Origin: SZUA-365 sp049663345
GTDB taxonomy: Bacteria; Bacteroidota; Ignavibacteria; SZUA-365
Direction of reading: 5' to 3'
DNA: 64,000 bases
Assembly: GCA_049663345.1 (NCBI GenBank)
Contig: JBATDG010000016.1
Location: 5,410 to 69,409, forward strand
Part shown: positions 9,085 to 18,334 of the stretch, piece by piece
Position numbering within the stretch: position 1 is the stretch's first letter
How the letters are laid out: every line of letters begins with the position of its first letter
Translations under genes and position numbers: made by a program
Notes under the pieces: model-generated
What the model was told of the DNA's origin: nothing
Database searches by the model: none
What the model saw: the letters and a program-made list of their open reading frames with translations, nothing else

Positions 9085-11367
9085 ATGCGGCGTACGATTA
9101 TATTTTTTCTCCTTTTCTCACTGTTCACCTGTTTTGCCGGAGCTCAGGACACAACCTCGATCGATCTGCGCGGACTCGCGGCTTTTCGCCCGGGAGATGA
9201 TGATGTCTGGCGCAGCAAATACATAGACGAAGAGCAGGAGTGGAATTTTGTGACGGTGCCCGGGCCGTGGGAGGACAACGGTTTTCCTCTGATCGATGGT
9301 TTTGCCTGGTATCGGGTGCGTTTCCGCATTCCATCCTCGATGCGCAATGACTCACTGCTCCTGGTGATGAGCGGCGTCGACGATGCTGACGAGACTTTCC
9401 TCAACGGAGTTCTGGTAGGCAAGACCGGCGCCTTCCCTCCGGTGTTCCGCTCTGAAATACGCTCCCTCCGCGTGTATGCCCTCCCCCGCTTCATTCGTGA
9501 AGAATTCAATCTGCTGGCCGTTCGCGTCTATGACGCGGGAGACAATGGCGGAATTACCGGCAATATTTTCCGCATCGTTCGCGCCGATTCCATGCATCTC
9601 GTGCTGGATGAAATCGTCGACGCCCCCGCAAGAGAACCTGCGCGATTCCTCTCCAACGGAGTCATGGTATCGGCGTGGAATCCCGACAGCGCCATGGTTG
9701 TATGGAGCAGACCACGGCTCTACGACCGGATATCTCCGGATCTTCCTTCAGAGACGATTCTCTCACGCCTTGCGATTTCGATAGACGATGGCAGCGGAAG
9801 CCGTCCTTTCATCCCAACCGAGATGGGATACCTGGGCAGCACCGGCATACTCCGCGCGCAGGCCGACAACATAGAAGTATTCTGGTACCATCCGCTTCGT
9901 ACGCAGTCGAGAATCATCGTCGTAGCGGTGCGGCAGCCGGTGGACGATCAGACGGAATCAGGGCTGCGGTTTGTGATGGATCGCCCGTACTGGCGCTACG
10001 AGGAACGGAAGGATGAAAACGCCGGCATGCGCACGACGTATCATATCCTTGCCTTCAATGCCTGCTGCACTGAACTGGTGGACAGGGATATGGAAGACTT
10101 TCTCGCCACCGGCGCGAACGTTTATTCACTTGAAAGCGAGATCGCGGCGTGGAAAGCGGAGCTGTCGGAAGCCCAGTATCTCCCGGATGTGCTCACCGTG
10201 GATGAGCAGTCCGTCTATCGCCGCTCGCTTGTCACGATGCTGCAGATGCAGGTGCGCGAAAACGGGCTGGCACAGGGCCAGCTGGTCGACGCATTGCAGC
10301 CTGCGAGCAAAGCGGTATGCACTCCCGCCGAGCATTTGCTTGCCGCCGAAGCGTTGGCCATAAGCGGGCTCACCAGTGCCGCGCGAGCTGCGCTGGGATT
10401 CATCGAAGAAGCACAGCATGACACCTACAAGCTTTATGATGTGTTTGGCCGCGAACACGGCGTCGGATTTCCCTATCTCGTCACACCCACGCGCTACGAT
10501 GGTTCGGGCAATGAATGGCAATGGAAGCATCGCGAGGAAGCTGTTCTTCGCTTCGATGGAATGCCGCGCTATATCATGGCCGTCGATGCACTGCGTGAAA
10601 GCGGAAAACGGCGCACGCTGAGCGCGGGAGAAGCGTTTTCGGACAGCGCGTTCGTCGCACCGTTCTGGACTAACCTCAGCAGCGGTGCAGCGGATGTGCT
10701 GATGTACCGCCTTGACAGTATGGGATTGTCTGCGCAGGACGACAGTCCCTGGGGACAAGGATTATCGGATCTTCCGGGGTTATATACGACTTTGCTCACC
10801 GCGCATGCACTGGGCATAGCAGCAGAGCACGCGTCGCTGCTGGGATATGACCTGAAGGCGTTCCTCTACAACCAGGCCGCAGTTCGTGCAAGCGATGGAA
10901 TTCAGAAGCTCATTGCAGAGGTGCTTTCGCGGGATAAGGCGGACGGACTTTCCGCCCTGGAAATGCGGCTGTTCCATCCTCTGATAGCCGATGGAATTAC
11001 CTTGGGCATTCTCGATCCCGCTTCGGAAGCCGGGCGCTTTGTTCTCGACGTGGTGGAGTCGGGTTTCGCGATCGAGGATACTGTGAACCTCTACCGTGCT
11101 GAACCTGCAGGCGATTGGTTCGCCAGGCAGGCGCGTCCGCAAATCGCACTGCGGCTCGCACGCGCATACGCTGCCGCAGGGAATATCACGCGGGCCGAAG
11201 CGCTGTTTGCAGCGGTGACGCGCGAGGCGCTGCGGCATGACGGACTGCTGCCCGAGCTGGTGGATCCTGTAACGGGAAATTGGTTTGGCGGGATTCCCTC
11301 ACTTCAAACCTGTGCGGACTATGTACTCACCGCCGAGGCGATCGCTATGAAGCGACTCGAAAAATAG
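9085..11367 (+). CDS. Secreted protein with GH2-like sugar-binding domain, possibly a glycosidase
   Basis: 760 residues. A signal peptide (IIFFLLFSLFTCFAGAQ) is followed, around residues 30-165, by a galactose-binding-like jelly roll of the GH2 N-terminal type: VPGPWEDNGF, FAWYRVRFRIPSS, VDDADETFLNGVLVGKTG, NLLAVRVYDAGDNGGITG. The C-terminal two thirds are rich in alternating helices (TPAEHLLAAEALAISG, DSPWGQGLSDLPGLYTTLLTAHALG) and suggest an alpha/alpha-toroid such as that in glucoamylase-like enzymes, but I cannot name a GH family or catalytic acids. It starts one base after the phosphorylase stop, so it may be co-expressed with nucleoside salvage, perhaps only by position. It converges on the barrel gene with 19 bp between stops and no visible terminator. 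Confidence 0.6.
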   Translation: MRRTIIFFLLFSLFTCFAGAQDTTSIDLRGLAAFRPGDDDVWRSKYIDEEQEWNFVTVPGPWEDNGFPLIDGFAWYRVRFRIPSSMRNDSLLLVMSGVDDADETFLNGVLVGKTGAFPPVFRSEIRSLRVYALPRFIREEFNLLAVRVYDAGDNGGITGNIFRIVRADSMHLVLDEIVDAPAREPARFLSNGVMVSAWNPDSAMVVWSRPRLYDRISPDLPSETILSRLAISIDDGSGSRPFIPTEMGYLGSTGILRAQADNIEVFWYHPLRTQSRIIVVAVRQPVDDQTESGLRFVMDRPYWRYEERKDENAGMRTTYHILAFNACCTELVDRDMEDFLATGANVYSLESEIAAWKAELSEAQYLPDVLTVDEQSVYRRSLVTMLQMQVRENGLAQGQLVDALQPASKAVCTPAEHLLAAEALAISGLTSAARAALGFIEEAQHDTYKLYDVFGREHGVGFPYLVTPTRYDGSGNEWQWKHREEAVLRFDGMPRYIMAVDALRESGKRRTLSAGEAFSDSAFVAPFWTNLSSGAADVLMYRLDSMGLSAQDDSPWGQGLSDLPGLYTTLLTAHALGIAAEHASLLGYDLKAFLYNQAAVRASDGIQKLIAEVLSRDKADGLSALEMRLFHPLIADGITLGILDPASEAGRFVLDVVESGFAIEDTVNLYRAEPAGDWFARQARPQIALRLARAYAAAGNITRAEALFAAVTREALRHDGLLPELVDPVTGNWFGGIPSLQTCADYVLTAEAIAMKRLEK

Positions 11368-11386
11368 CATTCCCTGAAATCTGTCG

Positions 11387-13060
11387 TTACCGCAATCGCA
11401 TGCTGATTTCAGAATAGAGGCGATCGGAAGCAACTCCTCCCTCCCAATACCGCTCATAGTTCAGCGATAGATACCACATGGCGCTGAGGCGGTAATACAT
11501 GTCCAGACCAATCGAGGATCTGTCCAGCGAACGGCTGTTCTGCGTGTACACATAGCGGTACTGCTGAAGCCGCAGTGCAGTGTAGAGTCCTTCAAGAAGG
11601 TCCCGGTTTGCCTCGAATCCGATCGAACGAGAAGTGTTGTAGATGTTGTCGGAATAACTGCCAAGCAGGTAGATATTCACGCGGGAGGCCAGGAAATTCG
11701 ACCAGGTGTAGCGGGCGCTGTACGATCCTGCCGGCTTGCTGCTGGTTTCCTGCGCACGCAGCGCTGCAGTGACCGACGCATACATACCGCCGGGTATATT
11801 GAAGCCCGCACTGATCTGATAATTCTGCAGCCGCGATGTATTGAAAAGCGAATCGGGGACTGAGGCGAAGCTCTTGAGAAAGTACACGCTCCGCCGATCC
11901 GCGAAAGAGCCTGTCAGAGAAAGCCAGCGTTCCGGCCGCCAGGTGGCCGACAAATACAGATCCGTGAGATGAGGCTTCATGTGTCCGCTGCCGTTGTCAG
12001 CGTCATAGAGATCGAGACTGGCGTTCTGGTAGAGCGTCACCGTACCGCCGAAGGACAGCGAATTGACAAGGTAGAAATAGCCGCGATCTACAACTCCATC
12101 GCTGTAGTTCTGCGCGAACGCAAGGTTGCTGCGCAGCTGCCAGGATTCCGCTCCATTGGTGTACCCTGCGTAAGCCGCGACTTTCTGATCCTTCAAACTG
12201 ATTTCCGAATCGCGGTACCCCGGCTGTGATCCGGCGATGATGCCGCCCTCGAAGGAACCGCTGCGTCCCGCGAGCATCGCACCATCGACAGTGCCGATTC
12301 CGCCGACCTGGTAAGGGACAAAACGACCCAGTACTGCTGTATAGGGCAGATCATCTCCTCCCATTTGCAGGGAAAGCTGATAAAAACGGTTCCGCATGCG
12401 TTCCTGCGTGACGCCGGATCGCGCAGCATCGCTGCGCGCATCATAGCGGTGATTCGAATAATAATTGAATTGCAGCGGCATGGAGAAAAGACGCTCAGCC
12501 GTGAAGCTGAGTACGGCGGCGGGCTGGGAGAAAATAAGTCCGTTGGTCGATGCGCTGGAATTCATCGCGTAATACTGGAGCGCAAACCGTCCGCGGATGG
12601 TGGTCGGCCGCTCGGGTGCAGCCCCGGGAAGAGAAGCCGGTAACCCGCCCTGCACCACCGTTGCAGTCGTCTGCCGGATCGGCGTGGCGGTACTGTCCAC
12701 CTGTAACGTAGGAGCCGGTGGCACCACTATCCCGCGCACAGTCGCAGTGAGCGTATTTCCCTGCAGTATCGTCCCTTTCTTCTCAATGATTTCTGCTGAA
12801 AAGGATTTCGAAGCAAGATGCAGTACTCGCAGAGAGGCGATGCGTCCTTTGGAAGTGCTCACGTATACCGTGTCTCCCTCGCGAAGGCCGTTCCGCCGGC
12901 CAATGTCGCCGTAGACCATCGAGCTGGTGACATAGGTTACGACGCCGCGCTCTTCGCGAGGCTCCGCATCCTGCCCCCACCCTTTCGCAGAAGTGAGCAC
13001 GAGTACACATGCCAGCAGCAGCAGGAGCAACGGAATCCCATGTGGGAGACCACGGATCAT
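11387..13060 (-). CDS. Outer-membrane beta-barrel, partner of the giant multiheme cytochrome
   Basis: 557 residues. An N-terminal signal peptide (LLLLLLACVLVLTSAKGWGQ) leads into a small periplasmic domain (about 35-115) with the pattern GVVTYVTSSMVYGDIGRRNG then LREGDTVYV. From about residue 165 to the end the sequence alternates aromatic and polar residues in amphipathic strands (e.g. YLSATWRPERWLSLTGSFAD) and ends in a short strand SEISMRLR, as in porins of 16-22 strands. The ATG follows immediately after the cytochrome's TAG, and its ribosome site (GGGAGGG) lies inside the end of the cytochrome gene, so the two are made together. Porin-cytochrome pairs carry electrons across the outer membrane in iron reducers and oxidisers; that role here is inference. 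Confidence 0.75.
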   Translation of the reverse strand: MIRGLPHGIPLLLLLLACVLVLTSAKGWGQDAEPREERGVVTYVTSSMVYGDIGRRNGLREGDTVYVSTSKGRIASLRVLHLASKSFSAEIIEKKGTILQGNTLTATVRGIVVPPAPTLQVDSTATPIRQTTATVVQGGLPASLPGAAPERPTTIRGRFALQYYAMNSSASTNGLIFSQPAAVLSFTAERLFSMPLQFNYYSNHRYDARSDAARSGVTQERMRNRFYQLSLQMGGDDLPYTAVLGRFVPYQVGGIGTVDGAMLAGRSGSFEGGIIAGSQPGYRDSEISLKDQKVAAYAGYTNGAESWQLRSNLAFAQNYSDGVVDRGYFYLVNSLSFGGTVTLYQNASLDLYDADNGSGHMKPHLTDLYLSATWRPERWLSLTGSFADRRSVYFLKSFASVPDSLFNTSRLQNYQISAGFNIPGGMYASVTAALRAQETSSKPAGSYSARYTWSNFLASRVNIYLLGSYSDNIYNTSRSIGFEANRDLLEGLYTALRLQQYRYVYTQNSRSLDRSSIGLDMYYRLSAMWYLSLNYERYWEGGVASDRLYSEISMRLR

Positions 13061-16000
13061 CTAGTCCCTCCCATCCGGATGACATCCGCTATTCGCACAC
13101 GAGGTACACGAGTACGAATAACCCGGTTCTCCCTGATGGTCGCCATTCACGTTGCTTTGATTGCTGTGTTCATGGCAGGACGTACAGCAGAATGTCGCAG
13201 TGTTGTTAGTCGTGTGGCATTCGCCGCAGGTGTCCCACTCATCCTGGAACCCATGTTTGGCGGTGCCGTAGATCGGGAAACCATTCGGTGCGTTGACGTT
13301 GTGCATCGTGCGGAAGGGCGTGGCGGGCGACCACGCTGTCTGCGTATGACAGGTGAGGCAGTTGTGGCTGAGATTCAGCGCCTGGTGGTTGGCCGGTGTC
13401 GTTGCTCCCGTGAAGTCGCTCTGATGACACTGATAGCAATCGGTGTACGTGAGCTGGTAGTTCCCGTTGGTATGGCAATCCACACAGGGTACGCTCGTAT
13501 GGGCGCCGGCAAGCGGGAAGTTGGTGTTTGCGTGGGAGAAAGTTGAGGGAGTCCACGAACTGGTCGTATGACAGATCGTGCAATCGGTGGAGAATTGATT
13601 AGACGCGTGCGATGGGTTCGTCGCGCTGTTGTAATCGGTCTGATGACATTGGAGGCAGTTTGTAAACGTCAGCGAATAATTACCGCCGGTGTGGCAGCTC
13701 AGGCAAGGCGCGGTTTGATGCGCACCCGTGAGCGGAAATGCCGTGGACGCATGATCGAAAGTGGAAGGTGTCCATGAAGTCTGAGTGTGGCAGGTCGTAC
13801 AGTCCTGCGGGAATTGATTGCTGGCATGGTTGGGATTCACCGTGGCATTGTAGTCAGTCTGATGACACTGAATGCAGTTCGTGTACGTGAGATTGTAATT
13901 CCCGTTCACATGGCAATCCTGGCATGGCTTCGCCGCATGCGCGCCTTGCAGCGGAAACGCGGTATTGTTGTGATCAAACGTCGCTGGCTGCCATGCGTCG
14001 ATCGTGTGGCAGGATAAACAGTCGTGGCTGAATTGTCCGGCGGCATGGGGTGGATTCTGCGAACTGTTGAAATCCGTCTGATGGCACTGCCAGCAATCGA
14101 CATAGGTCAGATTGTAATTTCCTGCGATATGGCAGGACTGACACGGCTTGCCAATATGCCCACCGGTGAGCGGGAAATTCGTCGTCGCATGATCGAAGGT
14201 GGAAGGCTTCCAGCTGTTTATCGTGTGGCATGCCATACAGTCATGGCTGAATTGGCCTGCAGCATGATTCGGAAGCTGAACCTGGTTGTAGTCCGTCTGA
14301 TGGCACTGGAAGCAATCCGTATACGTGAGATTGTAGTTGCCGTTTATGTGGCAGGCTTGACAAGCCTGAGCCGCATGTGCTCCGAGCAGCGGGAAATTGG
14401 TTGTCGAATGATCGAATGTAGCTGGCTTCCACGCCGTCAGGGTATGGCAAGTCGTACAGTCGTGGCTGAACTGCGCGGACGCATGATCCGGATTCTTAGC
14501 GCCGTTATAATCGATCGCATGGCACTGCCAGCAATCAGTGTAGGTCAGATTGTAGTTTCCGCCTGTATGGCAGGCCTGGCAAGGCTGAGAAATATGCGCA
14601 CCCTCCAGCGGGAAATGCGTAGCCGCATGATCAAAAGTAGATGGCTTCCAGCTCGTCGTACTGTGACAGGTGGTACAATCATGTGTGAATTGCGCACTCG
14701 CATGATTTGGCTGCAGGGCTTGATTGAAGTCCGTCTGATGGCACTGCCAGCAGTCAACGTACGTCAGATTATAATCGCCGTTGATGTGACAGGATTCACA
14801 GGGCTGCGTGCTGTGCGATCCATCCAACGGGAATCTCGTTGCAGCGTGATCGAAGGTGGACGGTTTCCACGAAGTAGTCGTGTGGCAGGTGGTACACACG
14901 TGATCGAATTTTGCATTCACGTGGTTCGGCTGCTGCGTCTGATTGAAATCGGTCTGATGGCACTGCCAGCAGTCCGTATAATTCAGATTGTAGTCACCAT
15001 TTTTGTGACAGGATTCACAGGGTTCTGCCTGATGCGCTCCATCGAGCGGGAATTTAGTGGCAGTATGATCGAAGGTAGACGGCTTCCAGGCAGTCATCGA
15101 GTGGCAGGTAGTGCAGTCGTGAGCGAACTGCGCACTCACGTGACTCGGCTGCTGCGTCTGAGTGTAATCCGTCTGGTGACACTGCCAGCAATCCGTGTAG
15201 CTCAGATGGTAATCCCCGTTGATGTGGCAGGATTCGCAGGCCTGCGTCTTATGTGCGCCTTCGAGCGGGAATTTCGTTGTTGCATGGTCAAATGTCGACG
15301 GCTTCCACGCCGCGGTCGTATGGCATGTCGTACACTGATGCGCGAATTGAGCGGATACATGATTCGGCTGCTGTGTCTGATTGAAATCCGCTTCGTGGCA
15401 TTGCCAGCAATCGGTGTATGCCAAATTGTAGTCGCCATTGATATGGCAGGACTCGCAAGGCTGCGTTCTATGTGCCCCATCCAGCGGGAACTTCGTCGTC
15501 GCGTGATCGAAGGTGGATGGCTTCCACGCGGTCGTCGTATGGCAGGTCGTACACTCGTGCGTGAATTGCGCATCAACGTGATTCGGCTGGCGGGTCTGAT
15601 TGAAATCCGTCTGATGGCACTGCCAGCAATCGGTATACGTCAGATTGTAGTTGCCGTTGATGTGGCAGGACTCACAGGGCTCGGCCTGATGAGCGCCATC
15701 GAGCGGGAATTTCGTCGTTGCGTGATCGAAGGTCGCCGGTTTCCAGGCGTTTGTCGTGTGGCACGTGCTGCACTCATGGGAGAATTGCGCCGCAGCGTGA
15801 TCAGGCTGCTTGGTTTGATTGAAATCCGTCTGATGGCACTGCCAGCAATCCGTATAGGTCAGATTGTAGTTGCCGTTGATGTGGCAGGACTCACAGGGCT
15901 GCGTTTGATGCGCTCCGTCAAGAGGAAATTTCGTCGTCGAGTGATCGAATTTCGCCGGCTTCCACGCAGTAGTAGTGTGGCAGGTCGTACACTCATGAGC

Positions 16001-18307
16001 GAATTTTGCATTCACATGATTCGGCTGCTGCGTCTGATTGAAATCCGTCTGATGACATTGCCAGCAATCGGTGTAGGTGAGATTGTAGTCGCCTCCGATG
16101 TGACAGGATTCGCAAGGCTGTGCCGTATGCGCGCCGTCGAGCGGAAATTTGGTGGTCGAATGATCAAAGGTAGCAGGCTTCCATGCGGTATTCGTGTGGC
16201 ATTTCGTGCAGTCGTGATCGAATTGCGCGGAAACGTGATTCGGCTGCTGTGTCTGGTTGAAATCCGTCTGATGACACTGCCAGCAGTCTGTGTAGGCAAG
16301 GTTGTAGTCGCCGTTGATGTGGCAGGATTCGCAGGGCTCGGCTTTATGAGCGCCGTCGAGCGGGAACTTCGTCGTGGCGTGATCAAACGTGGATGGTTTC
16401 CATGCAATGATATTGTGGCAGGTCGTACAGTCGTGACCGAACTGAGCGGTCACATGGTTCGGCTGCAAGGACTGGCTGAAATCCTGTTCGTGGCATTGCC
16501 AGCAATCAGCGTAGGTGATGTTGTAATCACCATTGATGTGGCAGGACTCACAGGGTTCGGCTTTATGCGCACCCTCCAGGGGAAACTTCGTCGTGGCGTG
16601 ATCAAACGTGGATGGTTTCCAGGCGATGACGTTGTGGCAGGTCGTACAGTCGTGACCGAACTGTGCGGTCACATGGTTCGGCTGCAGTGACTTGCTGAAG
16701 TCGTCTTCGTGGCACTGCCAGCAATCGATATAGTCGATCTGATAGTTTCCGTTAACGTGACAGGCTTCGCAGGGCTCAGTAAGATGTGCGCCCGTGAGCG
16801 GGAATTTCGTCGAAGAGTGATCAAACGTCGCCGGCTTCCAGGCAATAACATTGTGGCAGGTCAAACAGTCATGATCAAACTGTGATGTCACGTGATTCGG
16901 CTGCAGCGACTTGTTGAAATCCTCTTCGTGACACTGCCAGCAATCGACATAATCGATCTGATAATTTCCATTGATATGACAGGATTCGCAGGGTTCAAGC
17001 TGGTGAGCGCCTTCAAGCGGGAACTTTGTGTTGGTATGATCGAAGGTTGCAGGTTTCCATCCGTCCATCGTGTGACAGGTAAGGCAATCGCGATCGAACT
17101 TCCCTGCAGCATGATCAGGATTCCTGGAATCGTTGAAATCGGATTCATGGCAGGCAAAGCACTCCAGCGGTGTCCCTGTAAATCTCATGCCGACGTGGCA
17201 ATCAATACAGGCCACGGTACGATGGCGTCCCAATAGCGGGAATCGTGTTTTATCGTGGTCGATGTTGTCGGGCATTCGCTCGACCGGCTGCCAGGCATCG
17301 GTGTTGTGGCACTCCTGGCATTGCTGCGTAAACCCGATAAGCTGATGATTCGGCTGGGATGTCTGGTTGTAATCCTGCTGATGACATCCCTGACATTCCA
17401 ACGGCAGGCCCGAGTATTTGCCATTGACATGGCAGGCCTGACACACTGCGCGCTGATGCGCTCCGGTCAATCGGAAATTAGTCAGATCGTGATCAAACTT
17501 TGCCGGGCGCCAGGCCGTCATTTCATGACAGCGTTCGCAATCGTGTGAGAATTGAGCGTCAACATGATTCGGGAAAGAAACGCTCCCGTAGTCCGCTGCG
17601 TGGCAGGACCAACAGTCCGTCGGCAGCTTTGACAAGCCATGGACATGACACGAGACGCAGGGCGTTGCCGCATGCGCACCGCGAAGCGGAAACGTCGTCG
17701 TGTTATGGTCGAAATTGCCTTTCCATCCACCGCTCCCCGGGTCATGGCACTGCGCGCAATTTCTGTCAAATCCGCCGGCGACATGATCGGGCTGCTTCGC
17801 CTCTTCGTAATCCTTCTGATGACAGGCGTAGCATTCCGTTGATGTATTTACGTACTCGTGTTCAGTCTGGTTGATATGGCAGGACTGACAATCCGCAACC
17901 GCATGCGCGCCGATCAGCGGAAAGCGTGTCAACTGATGCCGCGCGACTGCTTCATTCGGAGAACGCCATCCGGCCGGAGTATGGCAATCGCCGCAGCGGT
18001 TTCCGAGTTCGCCCTTGTGCTGATCCTTGTGGCAGGAGGCGCAGTCAATTTTCAATTCCGAAAAAGGCGTGCCGGAATGGCAGCCTGCGCAGGCAACGGA
18101 GGCATGGTTGCCAGCCAGCGTATACCCGGTCAGTTTATGATCGAAAGTGATTTCCTTTTTAAGGTCATGCCACGAGCTCGTCGCATGGCATTGCATGCAA
18201 TCGATGCCGAAGGTTCGGTGTCCTTTATTCGATAGCGTATCTGCCTGCTGGGCAAACACCGAAAAAGGAATAAGCAGCATATATGCAAGGAGAAACACTT
18301 TTCTCAT
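13061..18307 (-). CDS. Giant multiheme c-type cytochrome (about 69 CXXCH motifs)
   Basis: 1748 residues with a cleavable signal (LAYMLLIPFSVFAQ). By hand count there are 69 CXXCH heme motifs plus a terminal CANSGCH (CX4CH). From about residue 172 to 1640 the chain is some 20 tandem modules of 73 residues, each with three hemes in the order CTTCH, CESCH, CWQCH and conserved histidines in FDH, GAH, PNH and before CTTCH that could be distal ligands. The N-terminal six hemes are less regular; the last three lie in a Cys/His-rich tail. There is no T9SS tail or lipobox. RBS GGAGG sits five bases before the ATG. Downstream is a barrel with zero spacing, upstream a 20-heme cytochrome and a membrane cytochrome b, so a quinol-to-surface wire is likely. 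Direction of electron flow is not determined by sequence. Confidence 0.92.
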   Translation of the reverse strand: MRKVFLLAYMLLIPFSVFAQQADTLSNKGHRTFGIDCMQCHATSSWHDLKKEITFDHKLTGYTLAGNHASVACAGCHSGTPFSELKIDCASCHKDQHKGELGNRCGDCHTPAGWRSPNEAVARHQLTRFPLIGAHAVADCQSCHINQTEHEYVNTSTECYACHQKDYEEAKQPDHVAGGFDRNCAQCHDPGSGGWKGNFDHNTTTFPLRGAHAATPCVSCHVHGLSKLPTDCWSCHAADYGSVSFPNHVDAQFSHDCERCHEMTAWRPAKFDHDLTNFRLTGAHQRAVCQACHVNGKYSGLPLECQGCHQQDYNQTSQPNHQLIGFTQQCQECHNTDAWQPVERMPDNIDHDKTRFPLLGRHRTVACIDCHVGMRFTGTPLECFACHESDFNDSRNPDHAAGKFDRDCLTCHTMDGWKPATFDHTNTKFPLEGAHQLEPCESCHINGNYQIDYVDCWQCHEEDFNKSLQPNHVTSQFDHDCLTCHNVIAWKPATFDHSSTKFPLTGAHLTEPCEACHVNGNYQIDYIDCWQCHEDDFSKSLQPNHVTAQFGHDCTTCHNVIAWKPSTFDHATTKFPLEGAHKAEPCESCHINGDYNITYADCWQCHEQDFSQSLQPNHVTAQFGHDCTTCHNIIAWKPSTFDHATTKFPLDGAHKAEPCESCHINGDYNLAYTDCWQCHQTDFNQTQQPNHVSAQFDHDCTKCHTNTAWKPATFDHSTTKFPLDGAHTAQPCESCHIGGDYNLTYTDCWQCHQTDFNQTQQPNHVNAKFAHECTTCHTTTAWKPAKFDHSTTKFPLDGAHQTQPCESCHINGNYNLTYTDCWQCHQTDFNQTKQPDHAAAQFSHECSTCHTTNAWKPATFDHATTKFPLDGAHQAEPCESCHINGNYNLTYTDCWQCHQTDFNQTRQPNHVDAQFTHECTTCHTTTAWKPSTFDHATTKFPLDGAHRTQPCESCHINGDYNLAYTDCWQCHEADFNQTQQPNHVSAQFAHQCTTCHTTAAWKPSTFDHATTKFPLEGAHKTQACESCHINGDYHLSYTDCWQCHQTDYTQTQQPSHVSAQFAHDCTTCHSMTAWKPSTFDHTATKFPLDGAHQAEPCESCHKNGDYNLNYTDCWQCHQTDFNQTQQPNHVNAKFDHVCTTCHTTTSWKPSTFDHAATRFPLDGSHSTQPCESCHINGDYNLTYVDCWQCHQTDFNQALQPNHASAQFTHDCTTCHSTTSWKPSTFDHAATHFPLEGAHISQPCQACHTGGNYNLTYTDCWQCHAIDYNGAKNPDHASAQFSHDCTTCHTLTAWKPATFDHSTTNFPLLGAHAAQACQACHINGNYNLTYTDCFQCHQTDYNQVQLPNHAAGQFSHDCMACHTINSWKPSTFDHATTNFPLTGGHIGKPCQSCHIAGNYNLTYVDCWQCHQTDFNSSQNPPHAAGQFSHDCLSCHTIDAWQPATFDHNNTAFPLQGAHAAKPCQDCHVNGNYNLTYTNCIQCHQTDYNATVNPNHASNQFPQDCTTCHTQTSWTPSTFDHASTAFPLTGAHQTAPCLSCHTGGNYSLTFTNCLQCHQTDYNSATNPSHASNQFSTDCTICHTTSSWTPSTFSHANTNFPLAGAHTSVPCVDCHTNGNYQLTYTDCYQCHQSDFTGATTPANHQALNLSHNCLTCHTQTAWSPATPFRTMHNVNAPNGFPIYGTAKHGFQDEWDTCGECHTTNNTATFCCTSCHEHSNQSNVNGDHQGEPGYSYSCTSCANSGCHPDGRD
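13390..17794 (-). repeat. Tandem array of about twenty 219-bp modules inside the giant cytochrome gene
   Basis: The equivalent codons of the CWQCH motif recur at 219-bp steps (for example around 14082, 14301 and 15181 to 15400), matching a 73-codon module. Copies are diverged at third positions but nearly identical in protein across the central ones, which implies selection on protein plus past unequal exchange. The repeat ends where the C-terminal tail begins. The reverse strand of this array stays open for hundreds of codons as a by-product of the periodic sequence. Confidence 0.9.
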
Positions 18308-18334
18308 AACGCCTCCGGAATCGGAAACAGCACT

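Noticed and set aside
14024..16690. Open frame of 888 codons on the plus strand, opposite to the giant cytochrome
   Set aside because: It is the reverse reading of a 219-bp periodic array with strong codon constraints; its protein is a monotonous Leu/Met/Ile/Arg repeat with no signal or domain. The minus-strand reading has heme motifs in every module and is clearly the gene.
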